This document shows, in pieces, positions 35,332 through 42,745 of a stretch of 64,000 nt of DNA. The notes beneath the pieces are model-generated. The model was given only the letters and a program-made list of their open reading frames with translations. It was not told the origin of the DNA and did no database searches. Made by a program: the position numbers and the translations under genes. Each line of letters begins with the position of its first letter. The first letter of the stretch is position 1. This DNA is from CAZFHA01 sp964518595. Its GTDB lineage: Bacteria > Bacillota > Clostridia > Saccharofermentanales > Saccharofermentanaceae. The DNA lies in contig CAZFHA010000004.1 in assembly GCA_964518595.1 (NCBI GenBank), forward strand, positions 62,001-126,000, given 5' to 3'.

Positions 35332-36105
35332 ATGGAGTACAAGGATTTTGATCTGGATTTCCGACTGGATCACAAAGTAGCTGTCATCACCGGGGGCGCC
35401 AATGGCATCGGAGCCGCAATCGCCCATTGCCTAGCCCAAAAAGGCGCCAACGTATACCTCATCGATAAATCCGAATCCGTCCGAGAAGTGGCTGCCCAAA
35501 TGGCCGCCACCTACGGCATCAAAGCCTACGGAAAAGTCGAAGACTTGACCCGACCTGGCTGTGCCAAAGAATTGGCCGAAGACTGCATCACCCAGCTGGG
35601 CGCCGTTCATATCCTGATCAACAATGCCGGCCTGAGTTTTCTAGACAAGGCCGAGGACCTAGCCGAAGACAAATGGGACTTAACCTTACAACTGAATTTA
35701 AAAGTTCCCTTCCTTCTGTCGCAAAGCTTCGCCAAAAAAATGATCCTAGGCGGTGGCGGAAAAATTATAAACATTGCCTCTCAGGGCGGGCTCATCGCCC
35801 TGGATCAACATGTCGCCTACTGTGCCAGCAAAGCAGGCATTCTATCCCTCACCCAAGTCTGCGCTCTGGAATGGGGAAAGTACAACATTCATGTTAATGC
35901 CATCTCACCAACTGTCGTACTAACGGAAATGGGACTATCCTACTGGGTTGGTCAGCGCGCCACGGACATGCTCAAGGAAATCCCCATCGGCCGCTTCGGC
36001 TATCCCAAAGAAGTAGGCGCTGCCTGTCTCTTCCTAGCCTCTGAGGCCTCCAACCTTATGTCCGGAAGCAACCTCATCCTAGACGGCGGCTATACCGCCA
36101 AATAA
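35332..36105 (+). CDS. Short-chain dehydrogenase/reductase, probable polyol or sugar dehydrogenase
   Basis: 257 residues, classical SDR. The cofactor motif TGGANGIG (~20-27) is followed by IDKS at the end of beta-2, which favours NAD(H). NNAG (~93-96), the catalytic Ser in IINIASQGG and YCASK (Tyr, Lys) are all present, and it ends in the typical ILDGGYTAK. ATG follows AAGGAGG. It lies fourth in the transport operon. With the downstream MDR it probably interconverts a polyol and a ketose; Listeria/mycobacterial polyol SDRs look similar, but I cannot name the substrate. Confidence 0.92.
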   Translation: MEYKDFDLDFRLDHKVAVITGGANGIGAAIAHCLAQKGANVYLIDKSESVREVAAQMAATYGIKAYGKVEDLTRPGCAKELAEDCITQLGAVHILINNAGLSFLDKAEDLAEDKWDLTLQLNLKVPFLLSQSFAKKMILGGGGKIINIASQGGLIALDQHVAYCASKAGILSLTQVCALEWGKYNIHVNAISPTVVLTEMGLSYWVGQRATDMLKEIPIGRFGYPKEVGAACLFLASEASNLMSGSNLILDGGYTAK

Positions 36106-36132
36106 ACCCCTAATTGATTGGAGGAAAATCAG

Positions 36133-37179
36133 ATGGAAAAAACAATGCAAGCCGCCATCATGGAAGATCTACGCCAGATAAGTTTTATCTCAACACCCAT
36201 TCCCCAAATCAAAGCCGACGAAGTACTAGTTCAGATAGAATATGTGGGCATCTGCGGCTCAGACCTACACTACTACGAGGCCGGGCGAATCGGTGATTTT
36301 GTAGTAAAGCCCCCTTTCATCCTTGGACACGAAGCCGCCGGAACCATCATCCAAACCGGCACCGCCGTCACCCACTTGGCTGTGGGTGATCGGGTCGCCC
36401 TCGAACCGGGCAAAACCTGTGGCCTCTGCGAATTCTGTCAAACAGGCCGCTACAATCTCTGCCCCCAGGTGATATTCTTTGCCACACCACCAGTGCCAGG
36501 GGTCTTCCAAGAATATGTCGCCCATCAAGCCAACCTCTGCTTTAAGCTCCCGCCCAAGGTAAGCACCTTGGAAGGCGCCCTAATCGAGCCTCTAGCCATC
36601 GGCTTTCATGCCGCCCGCCAAGGCGGTGCAACCCTCGGCCAAAAAGCCGTAGTCATGGGAGCAGGAGCGATCGGACTCGTAACCCTCATGGCACTAAAAG
36701 CCATGGGTCTCTCAGACATAACCGTGGTAGATATCTTGGACAACCGGCTAGACAAAGCCCTCTCCCTGGGAGCTTCCCAGGTTATTAATGCCACGAAACA
36801 AGATCCCCTAGCCACCGTCCTTGCTAATACCCAGCAACAAGGTGTAGATCTGGTGATCGAAACCGCCGGTACCCAGATTACCACCTGTCAGGGCATCGCC
36901 ATGTCAAAAAAAGGCGCCACCATGGTACTTGTGGGCTACAGCGCCTCCGGTGAGATGACCTTACCCGTCAGCGAAATTCTTAATCGCGAATTGACCCTTA
37001 AAAGTGTATTTCGCTACCGCCACATCTACCCCCTGGCCATAGAAGCCGTGGCCAGCGGCCAAGTCCAGCTCAAAGACCTGGTAACAGATGTCTTCGACTT
37101 CCAAGACTTGCCCCAAGCCATGGAATCAAGCGTCCTGCATAAAGACACGATCGTAAAAGCCGTTGTTAAGATGAAGTAG
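36133..37179 (+). CDS. Zinc-dependent medium-chain dehydrogenase (sorbitol/xylitol dehydrogenase type)
   Basis: 348 residues, using ATG at 36133 because GGAGG lies 9 nt upstream (the TTG at 36118 overlaps that site). Catalytic zinc ligands are evident: GICGSDLHYYEAG (Cys), GHEAAG (His-Glu). The structural zinc loop CGLCEFCQTGRYNLC is complete. The Rossmann motif GAGAIGL and the acidic VVDIL after it point to NAD. The C-terminal VFRYRHIYPLAIEAVASGQV matches the polyol dehydrogenase branch (sorbitol, xylitol, L-iditol). It is the last gene of the operon. No sugar kinase is encoded in the operon, so phosphorylation of the product must be handled elsewhere. Confidence 0.92.
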   Translation: MEKTMQAAIMEDLRQISFISTPIPQIKADEVLVQIEYVGICGSDLHYYEAGRIGDFVVKPPFILGHEAAGTIIQTGTAVTHLAVGDRVALEPGKTCGLCEFCQTGRYNLCPQVIFFATPPVPGVFQEYVAHQANLCFKLPPKVSTLEGALIEPLAIGFHAARQGGATLGQKAVVMGAGAIGLVTLMALKAMGLSDITVVDILDNRLDKALSLGASQVINATKQDPLATVLANTQQQGVDLVIETAGTQITTCQGIAMSKKGATMVLVGYSASGEMTLPVSEILNRELTLKSVFRYRHIYPLAIEAVASGQVQLKDLVTDVFDFQDLPQAMESSVLHKDTIVKAVVKMK

Positions 37180-37600
37180 GTAAGGGGCGCGGATGACCGA
37201 TAAGCCAGAGTCCACCTTATTATCTGCCGAACCCTAACGTCCATCATGTAGAAAAAAGTGCACTACAGAGCCCACTGTAACGCGTGGACTTTGTAGTGCA
37301 CATATTGTGTGCCCCAAAGCCTCTGCAAAGGTATTGTCGCCCTAGGAAAATTGTTACTATCTATTTTTAATAACTTTGACTGCAACTTCCGATCACAAAT
37401 GAGTTTCAGAAATTTATAAGTTTTGATAAAATTTCCCAAACTATTAAAACGTCCGCTCATTGTTCTCGATAGTGCATGTTTAATAGAGGAGATTCACTTT
37501 GAAGTCTAATGATGAAGTAAAAGAAATTGTCATTTGACAAGACTACTGGCGGAGGCAGCTCAGGGATACACAAGAGGCCACTTCATAACGGGGGATAATT
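37180..37600. other. 421-bp gene-poor stretch after the polyol operon
   Basis: No intact gene. It holds the 37258-37301 hairpin. At 37489-37540 a Shine-Dalgarno-like AGAGGAG precedes a 12-codon frame that stops at TGA, which could be the start of a deleted gene. A short minus-strand frame (37263-37460) has no recognisable family and overlaps the hairpin. Confidence 0.5.
37258..37301 (-). terminator. Strong hairpin terminator, U tract on the minus strand
   Basis: GTGCACTACA pairs with TGTAGTGCAC, extended by a CCAC/GTGG inner stem (two mismatches). On the minus strand the hairpin is followed by TTTTTTC. It would stop transcripts leaving the toxin-antitoxin pair at 37601-38263 and may also slow read-through from the polyol operon. 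Confidence 0.65.
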
Positions 37601-37891
37601 CTACTTCATATACCGTTTTAATTCATTATAAAAATTCTCCCGTGTGCCTGCGAGAATGACAACAACGATTTGATCTTCCTCTTCATAGATATAATAAGCA
37701 AGTTCATAATTTATTCTGTTGTAGAAAACATTTACCGAATAGATACCTGCAAGGTCACCCGTTTTTAACTCTCCACTATAGGGGTCAGCGCTAATTTTAT
37801 CTAAAGCATTCTTGTAGGCCAATCTGAGCCCTTTCTCTCTCAGTTTTTTTAAATATTTTTCGGCTGGAGGCAGAAATTTGAGCTGATACAT
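37601..37891 (-). CDS. RelE/ParE-superfamily toxin
   Basis: A 96-residue small basic protein with the RelE fold pattern: YQLKFLPPAEKYLKKL at the N-terminus, a central DPYSGELKTGDLAGIYSV strand region, RINYELAYYIYEEED and VVVILAGTRENFYNELKRY at the end. RelE-type toxins cleave mRNA at the ribosome, while ParE-type toxins poison gyrase; the sequence does not let me choose firmly. It starts 3 nt after the antitoxin stop, the standard antitoxin-first order. Confidence 0.88.
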   Translation of the reverse strand: MYQLKFLPPAEKYLKKLREKGLRLAYKNALDKISADPYSGELKTGDLAGIYSVNVFYNRINYELAYYIYEEEDQIVVVILAGTRENFYNELKRYMK

Positions 37892-37894
37892 GTA

Positions 37895-38263
37895 TCAATC
37901 CTCCACCGCAAAAATATCCCTCATGCCTACACTACTGCTTTTCGCCACTTTGTCTGCTTCCTCAATGAGCCGCTCAACTGCAGGGCGAATCTTTCTACTT
38001 TGCTCCTTAAACTGATCAAGCAGTTCCTGACCGGATAATCCCTGGGCAATCAAATCTGCCAATATTTCTTCAGAAAATGCTCCGCCATCGCCTGTTCGTA
38101 CAGGTCTAATAATGATTACGTTATTCTGTAAGATGCACTCCGCTTCGCCGTGAAAGCCAAGCTTTTCAAAATACTTTTGTGGTATAGTCACTTGGCGCTT
38201 ACTAGAAATACTAATAATTTTACGTTCCACTCTATCCTCATTTTTGGCCGATGATGCTGACAT
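37895..38263 (-). CDS. AbrB/SpoVT-type antitoxin of the RelE-like pair
   Basis: 122 residues from ATG 38263, with AGGAGG 7 nt upstream (a longer frame lacks a site). A swapped-hairpin AbrB DNA-binding domain is visible at ~15-55 (ISISSKRQVTIPQKYFEKLG; AECILQNNVIIIRPV). The C-terminal half is helical and acidic, the likely toxin-wrapping segment (EEILADLIAQGLSGQELLDQF). AbrB-type antitoxins more often pair with MazF/VapC toxins, so pairing with a RelE-fold toxin is less usual though known. It probably represses its own promoter. Confidence 0.85.
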   Translation of the reverse strand: MSASSAKNEDRVERKIISISSKRQVTIPQKYFEKLGFHGEAECILQNNVIIIRPVRTGDGGAFSEEILADLIAQGLSGQELLDQFKEQSRKIRPAVERLIEEADKVAKSSSVGMRDIFAVED

Positions 38264-38699
38264 GTTAACGCCTCCTTTTAGGTGCACAGAGAAAACAGAA
38301 GTATTTTTTCTTTGTTTTTATTATAACAAAGAAAATGAGAAATTGGAATATGCCTTGATTCTTGCCATGGATAGCTGGTACATATTTTCATGCCATGTTC
38401 GAGTACATCCCCAGGCATACTACAGTGCTTTAGAGGGATATGACGAAGCGGATAACTTGGATGCACTTTATGATTTTTTAAAACTGCAAACGGAAAAACC
38501 TGATCTAAGGCACTCAAACTTAGGAGTGATTGCGTTATCATCGGCGCTTCCTTAATTATTGCAATTCGTTTCTCAGCTTCTGTAATTATGGTGTCAATAG
38601 TGTCAGAAATGGTGTCAATGGTATCACCTGAATCTTGCCTGAAAATAAGTGACTACTATGACAGGTAGTGAAAGAAAAGCTTCCCAAATAGAGTTAGCA
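38264..38699. pseudogene. Gene-free interval with a relic of a Fic-domain protein (plus strand)
   Basis: A plus-strand frame at ~38415-38501 encodes YYSALEGYDEADNLDALY and FLKLQTEKP, resembling the C-terminal helix of Fic proteins (typically ALxAYDxxxDLxPLxxFLKEQT). The catalytic HPFxxGNGR core is absent, so this would be only a decayed tail. On the minus strand at 38565-38640 a coiled TIDTISDTIDTIITEAEK stretch faintly resembles an HsdS C-terminal helix. Neither is a functional gene. The intergenic DNA also contains the antitoxin promoter region. Confidence 0.4.
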
Positions 38700-39620
38700 T
38701 TACAGTTCCTCAAAATAGTCTGAATCAAGCTTTTTTAATCTGAAGGTATTGCTTGTGCCAACGCCTACATCATGTTTAATCATTAACTTGGCCAGTGCCA
38801 ACCCGTCAATCAGTATGATCTTAGCATTAGGTACTGATTTAGCATATTCTACGCAGGCTTTAGAAAAACTTGCCGTAGTAATGAACACGCCCTTGGTCGC
38901 ACCTTCGCCGAGTAAAGCACCAGCAAACTTCTGGATTTCAGGGCGCGAAATAGAAGCACCCTTTTCCCATCTTTTGGCTTGAATATATATTAGGTCAAGT
39001 CCTAACTCGTCCTGCTTAATAATTCCATCAATGCCGCCATCGCCCGTCTTCTTCGTAACCTTACCCGAACCATCTAGTCCCCCATAACCCATTTTCAAAA
39101 GCAGATCAACGACCAAAGCCTCAAAGAAATTTGATGAATTTTTATATATGGCTTCTAATAGCTCGTCAGCAAGCTGCAAGTCTAATTGAGCCGATAAGGT
39201 ACCCATTATCTCCTCTGGTGTTTGATCTGCATCTTCAATAGCCTTGGGTAAAGGTGTTTCCGTCACCTGCTCTTCTGAATGAATGAAGTCACGGTAGCTT
39301 GAGTAATTTTTGAGGAATTTCACGTTTATATTAGAAGGGTTTTGCGCCAGCACCTTTCTGCCCTCTTCCGTAATAGCGTAACAGCCACGATTTTCACGAG
39401 CTTCGAGTAACCCTGCCTTTTTCATGTGGGTAATTGCCCACATCACACGATTATAAATCGTCCTCTGCTTGCCGCTAGGAATGCGCTCTTGCCTATCTTC
39501 ATCAGACAAATTAAAGACTTGCTCAATATGCTTAACGCAGTCTTTTAAGGAGCATATATGTCCAGTAGACATGTACTGAAGGATTGGAAGCATGACCTCT
39601 TGAAAAGTCGGATTAGCCAT
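38700..39620 (-). CDS. mrr: Mrr-type restriction endonuclease (type IV)
   Basis: 306 residues, using ATG 39620 with AGGAGG 7 nt upstream. The N-terminal Mrr winged-helix domain (FQEVMLPILQYMSTG, GKQRTIYNRVMWAITHMKKAGLL) leads to the Mrr catalytic domain, a PD-(D/E)xK fold: LVVDLLLKMGYGG, TGDGGIDGIIKQDELG (Asp) and IYIQAKRW (the QxK variant typical of Mrr), then GVFITTASFSKACVEYA. Mrr enzymes cut methylated foreign DNA and can also respond to self-methylation stress. It lies in a defense cluster alongside a type I RM operon, whose methylation it must tolerate. Confidence 0.92.
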   Translation of the reverse strand: MANPTFQEVMLPILQYMSTGHICSLKDCVKHIEQVFNLSDEDRQERIPSGKQRTIYNRVMWAITHMKKAGLLEARENRGCYAITEEGRKVLAQNPSNINVKFLKNYSSYRDFIHSEEQVTETPLPKAIEDADQTPEEIMGTLSAQLDLQLADELLEAIYKNSSNFFEALVVDLLLKMGYGGLDGSGKVTKKTGDGGIDGIIKQDELGLDLIYIQAKRWEKGASISRPEIQKFAGALLGEGATKGVFITTASFSKACVEYAKSVPNAKIILIDGLALAKLMIKHDVGVGTSNTFRLKKLDSDYFEEL

Positions 39621-39800
39621 TTTTGCCCTCCTATGGTGTTTTGAGTAAAGGTTGCTACTCAATATAATAATCTAGTATTAGCCCCATGTTAATATAAAGT
39701 TCAAAGAATAGTGCTACATGTAGAACCGCAGATGGTGGAAAATGTGGCTGTCTTAAAAGACGAGTTAAATTTTCGCCAACGTTCCCAGGTAGAGTCTGTC

Positions 39801-39943
39801 TATGAGGTAGTAATAGTCGACCCTTCTTCTTTATCCACCCTAATATTATAGAAAGCCTTTCCTACTCTAACAGATAGCATAACGCTCTCATCATCCGTAG
39901 GCTTATCAAGCTTGGCGTTGAAGGATTTAAAATTTCATCATAG
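39801..39943 (-). pseudogene. Relic of a second RloA/AbiLi-like AAA ATPase
   Basis: This ~140-bp stretch closely resembles 41581-41724 inside the intact AAA ATPase gene (for example TAATATTATAGAAAGCC at 39841 and 41621), with substitutions and a one-base deletion that break the frame. Translated across the shift it gives DDESVMLSVRVGKAFYNI, compared with DDEGVMLSVRVGKAFYNI in the intact gene. The flanks 39621-39800 and 39944-39982 show nothing recognisable. Confidence 0.75.
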
Positions 39944-39982
39944 ATTTAGGTATTCGTTTAATGAGACTCTTGCATTATTGTT

Positions 39983-40561
39983 TTATAGTATCTTTATCAT
40001 CTTTATTAGGTTGGGCTCCTGTTCCTCAAAATCCTCATATATTGAAAATTCGTTCTTTTTATAAAAATCTATAAGCTTTGGATGGTTACTACACTCCAAA
40101 AATACTATTTTTGTTCCAACTAACTTGATAGCTCTTTCGATTGTTGCGATGGCGTGAAACATAATTCTGTCCCCATCAATTGGGCAGCTTATGTTGCTAT
40201 TTTTCCCAAGCTGAGCAATTAAGTAAGAGCTTACTTGCCAAATGTCATCACCTCGGCACTCTTCGTTGATATATCGCTTTATCTTATCACGGCTCTTTGA
40301 TTGAAGTTTACTTCTATTCATAGTTAAAGGTTTTATGCAAAGGGTAAAATAACCCAATAGCAAAATATCATTTTCATACGGTTTTATAACAAGGTGAGTT
40401 TTGGCAACGTTCGCCTTTGAAGAATGTAACGCCTTATTTGTATCTCTTAGAAATGTCTGAATATCTTCATTATATGGACAAGAAAACCCGGAAAGGAGTC
40501 TGTATGTCTTATCCTCTCCGAGCTCACTCAACACATCTTCAATTTCGATGACATATTCCAT
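39983..40561 (-). CDS. GNAT-family acetyltransferase, possible toxin
   Basis: 192 residues. The GNAT layout is visible: LLLGYFTLCIKPL (strand 4 region, ~70-82), IWQVSSYLIAQLGKN (where the acetyl-CoA pyrophosphate loop sits, ~105-120), IVFLECSNHPKLIDFYKKNEF (~150-170, the classic end motif). A canonical Q/RxxGxG/A loop is not obvious. It begins one base after the stop of a 65-codon gene, the antitoxin-toxin order of TacT/AtaT-like modules that acetylate aminoacyl-tRNA. It is also similar in style to GNATs in defense islands. The toxin role is inference from organisation. Confidence 0.7.
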   Translation of the reverse strand: MEYVIEIEDVLSELGEDKTYRLLSGFSCPYNEDIQTFLRDTNKALHSSKANVAKTHLVIKPYENDILLLGYFTLCIKPLTMNRSKLQSKSRDKIKRYINEECRGDDIWQVSSYLIAQLGKNSNISCPIDGDRIMFHAIATIERAIKLVGTKIVFLECSNHPKLIDFYKKNEFSIYEDFEEQEPNLIKMIKIL

Positions 40562-40562
40562 A

Positions 40563-40760
40563 TTACTTGTCTAGAGCTCTCCTAAACATCTTCTGAAATT
40601 GATCTTTGGTCAAATAGTGAGATTCTTCTGTTCTCACTGCTCTATTTTGCTTAAGCTTTTCCGCCTCTTCAAGTGCAGATGCAAAGCTATCAAGGGTTCT
40701 TTCATCGTTCATGAAAATACGTTTTGTTATACTTCTTGATGACATCTCCAACAGCTCCAA
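40563..40760 (-). CDS. Small partner of the GNAT protein, candidate antitoxin
   Basis: Up to 65 residues, starting TTG at 40760 or ATG at 40745; neither has a strong ribosome binding site. The protein is short, charged and helical (RTLDSFASALEEAEKL; LTKDQFQKMFRRALDK). Its ITKRIFMNDERT N-terminus could be a short ribbon-helix-helix strand. The stop is adjacent to the GNAT start codon. I do not recognise the family; antitoxin is the natural guess. Confidence 0.6.
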   Translation of the reverse strand: MELLEMSSRSITKRIFMNDERTLDSFASALEEAEKLKQNRAVRTEESHYLTKDQFQKMFRRALDK

Positions 40761-41010
40761 TCTATCATTACAATTGCATTATGCTTTCAGATCATGCAAT
40801 TATCACAGATTACATCTATAGCAAAATCGTAATTAGTCATACATGTATTCTCTCGACCGTTTTACTACATTTATTATAGCGTCAGGATTTATCTTATTCA
40901 AGGTTTATAGATTAATATTTTTGCAAAAACATAAAAAATAACAAGATTGCTACGGCGTTTCACATTGCCATCAAGAATATTTCTGAGACTTACTTATCCG
41001 TAGCTCTTTT
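40761..41010. other. Intergenic stretch between the GNAT pair and the rloB relic
   Basis: AT-rich, no intact gene. It carries the likely promoter of the GNAT pair (TATAAT-like on the minus strand near 40875) and, at 40970-41010, the out-of-frame continuation of the decayed rloB. Confidence 0.5.
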
Positions 41011-41151
41011 CTATTTTTCTATGATACCTTGGAAATATCTAACCTCTGTATTTGCACCTTCAAATATTAAGTAATATCGTCTGAATACCTCAATAGTTGA
41101 TTCATCTTCAAATCGTTTCTCAACGGATCGATACTCCCTCAGAGGACTCAC
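41011..41151 (-). pseudogene. Truncated RloB/AbiLii-like gene
   Basis: A GTG at 41151 overlaps the ATPase stop by four bases (GTGA), the usual coupling of RloA-RloB pairs. The 46-codon frame encodes a RloB-like N-terminus (STIEVFRRYYLIFEGANTE, RYFQGIIEK) and stops at TAG (41011-41013). A frame shift just before the stop continues NRKELRISKSQKYS and stops again. The TOPRIM-like remainder (~150 residues) is missing. So the effector half of the system is dead unless supplied elsewhere. Confidence 0.75.
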
Positions 41152-42518
41152 ATGGCATCACCCACCTTGCCTAGAATATCTTTAAATACTGGCACGGCAC
41201 CATATCTACCTTCCAGGTAAGCCTTGCTCAATTTCTTGTCATAACGTTCTTTAAATCGATCTAAAGAATAAAGAAACGAAACATTATCATTATTTCTCTC
41301 AACAAACCAAATCTCATCCCTACGTAAAAGCGCCTGATCCATAATGGTGGATTCATGAGTTGTAAATAAAAGCTGGGTGTTATTGGCTTCTAAGTGTTTG
41401 AAAAACATCTCCAAGAACTTGTAGGTCAACATAGGATGTAGGCTTCTCTCCAGCTCATCAATTACATATATTTTATTCTTTTCATTGCTTATCAAGATGT
41501 CCAGAAGATCAAAAAGCCTTCTTGTTCCATCAGACTCTTCAGAGAACTCAAAGTCACTAAAGGCATTGCCATGTTCCAGCATGATGGTAGTAATAGTTGG
41601 CTCTTCCCCTTTAGCGGCCTTAATATTATAGAAAGCCTTTCCTACTCTGACGGATAGCATAACGCCCTCATCATCCGTAGACTCATCAAGCTTGGCATTG
41701 AAGGCTTTCAAAATTTCATCATAGGTTCTCGGCGATAATTTATTCTGTAACTCTGGGGCAGATATTTCCTCCAGCTTTACTTTGGATATACCAGTATCAA
41801 ATAGCTCAATGATTTCGTTAATTTTGTTGGTACCACTATCACCATAGAAATGTGTAAAATCAGTAAAAGGTTGATCGGGAAAAATAGTGATTAGATCTTC
41901 ATCAAACCATTCAAAAACATCTCTAAAAAAGGTCAGCTTAGATTCCTGATTTAGTTTCTTGTTCCGATTCATCTCGCGAATAAACAACCCCGTCGTATTT
42001 TCTTCAAAATCAAGCTTATAGGTATTAAAACGCATGGTGTCAATTTCATTAAGCACCAAGGCGTCACCAATTTCTAATCTACGAGACTCTGTCTCTCGTT
42101 CAAACAAGATCACCTGGGAATCCCGCTCTGGGAAAAGCTCATACAACCATTCTGACTTTATAATCTGTTCGCTTAGTAGAATTGTAAAGCCATAGGCATA
42201 GAACCGCCCCTTCGTAAAAAGTTCAAATTCAAAGGTACTTACTTTCTCCTGATTTCCAGCAAAGACTCTGCAATACATCCTGCTGGCTGCCTTAGGGATT
42301 TTCTTAGTTATCACATACTTGGCAAAATGAATCGCCTCTATAACATTTGTCTTACCCGAGGCATTCGCACCATAGATAGTTGCACAACGAAGCACAGGAA
42401 GATTCTTCACAGTGATCAGATGATCTTTATTGGTTCTAATCTTCTTAGCAGGAATCATGACAAGTTCTTGTCTATCGTGAAAAGATTTAAAATTCTCAAC
42501 CCCAAATCTTATAAGCAT
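41148..42518 (-). CDS. AAA15-family ATPase, RloA/AbiLi-like
   Basis: 456 residues from ATG 42518 (GGGAGG 8 nt upstream; a GTG at 42527 abuts the site). SMC/OLD-like ATPase: IRFGVENFKSF start, Walker A YGANASGKTN (~49-58), signature region ESDGTRRLFDLLDIL (~340-355), Walker B KIYVIDELERSLHP, LLFTTHES switch. This is the AbiLi/RloA family whose usual partner RloB/AbiLii is encoded next. Together they form an abortive-infection system. Here the partner is truncated, so the ATPase is probably an orphan. A relic of a sister gene lies at 39801-39943. Confidence 0.88.
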   Translation of the reverse strand: MLIRFGVENFKSFHDRQELVMIPAKKIRTNKDHLITVKNLPVLRCATIYGANASGKTNVIEAIHFAKYVITKKIPKAASRMYCRVFAGNQEKVSTFEFELFTKGRFYAYGFTILLSEQIIKSEWLYELFPERDSQVILFERETESRRLEIGDALVLNEIDTMRFNTYKLDFEENTTGLFIREMNRNKKLNQESKLTFFRDVFEWFDEDLITIFPDQPFTDFTHFYGDSGTNKINEIIELFDTGISKVKLEEISAPELQNKLSPRTYDEILKAFNAKLDESTDDEGVMLSVRVGKAFYNIKAAKGEEPTITTIMLEHGNAFSDFEFSEESDGTRRLFDLLDILISNEKNKIYVIDELERSLHPMLTYKFLEMFFKHLEANNTQLLFTTHESTIMDQALLRRDEIWFVERNNDNVSFLYSLDRFKERYDKKLSKAYLEGRYGAVPVFKDILGKVGDAM

Positions 42519-42541
42519 ATAGCGCACCTCCCAGGACGGAT

Positions 42542-42624
42542 AAAGAGATTTTTTCTCTTTAAGCCTTACAGGTTGATTTTAACCTAAAAATGATTGGGCG
42601 TCAAAGACAAAGAGATTTTTTCTC
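42542..42624. promoter_or_regulatory. Duplicated 16-bp element upstream of the AAA ATPase
   Basis: AAAGAGATTTTTTCTC occurs at 42542-42557 and 42609-42624, 67 bp apart. Each copy is a small inverted repeat (GAGA...TCTC). They lie just upstream of the ATPase gene, 24 and 91 bp from its start, where operators or a promoter would be. Confidence 0.45.
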
Positions 42625-42745
42625 GTTATCTTTCGCGTCGCCTTATGGGAAGTCAGAGAATGCCATCTGTTAAAGGCAAGCATCAAATTTAACGGTTATA
42701 TATATTCAATTAAACTTTAATCCCAACTATGTCCAATATAAACTT

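Noticed and set aside
37263..37460. A 65-codon minus-strand frame
   Set aside because: It overlaps the terminator hairpin, lacks a ribosome site and has no recognisable family.
39711..39851. A 47-codon plus-strand frame that reads like protein
   Set aside because: Its right half is antisense to the relic of the AAA ATPase, so the open frame is a by-product.
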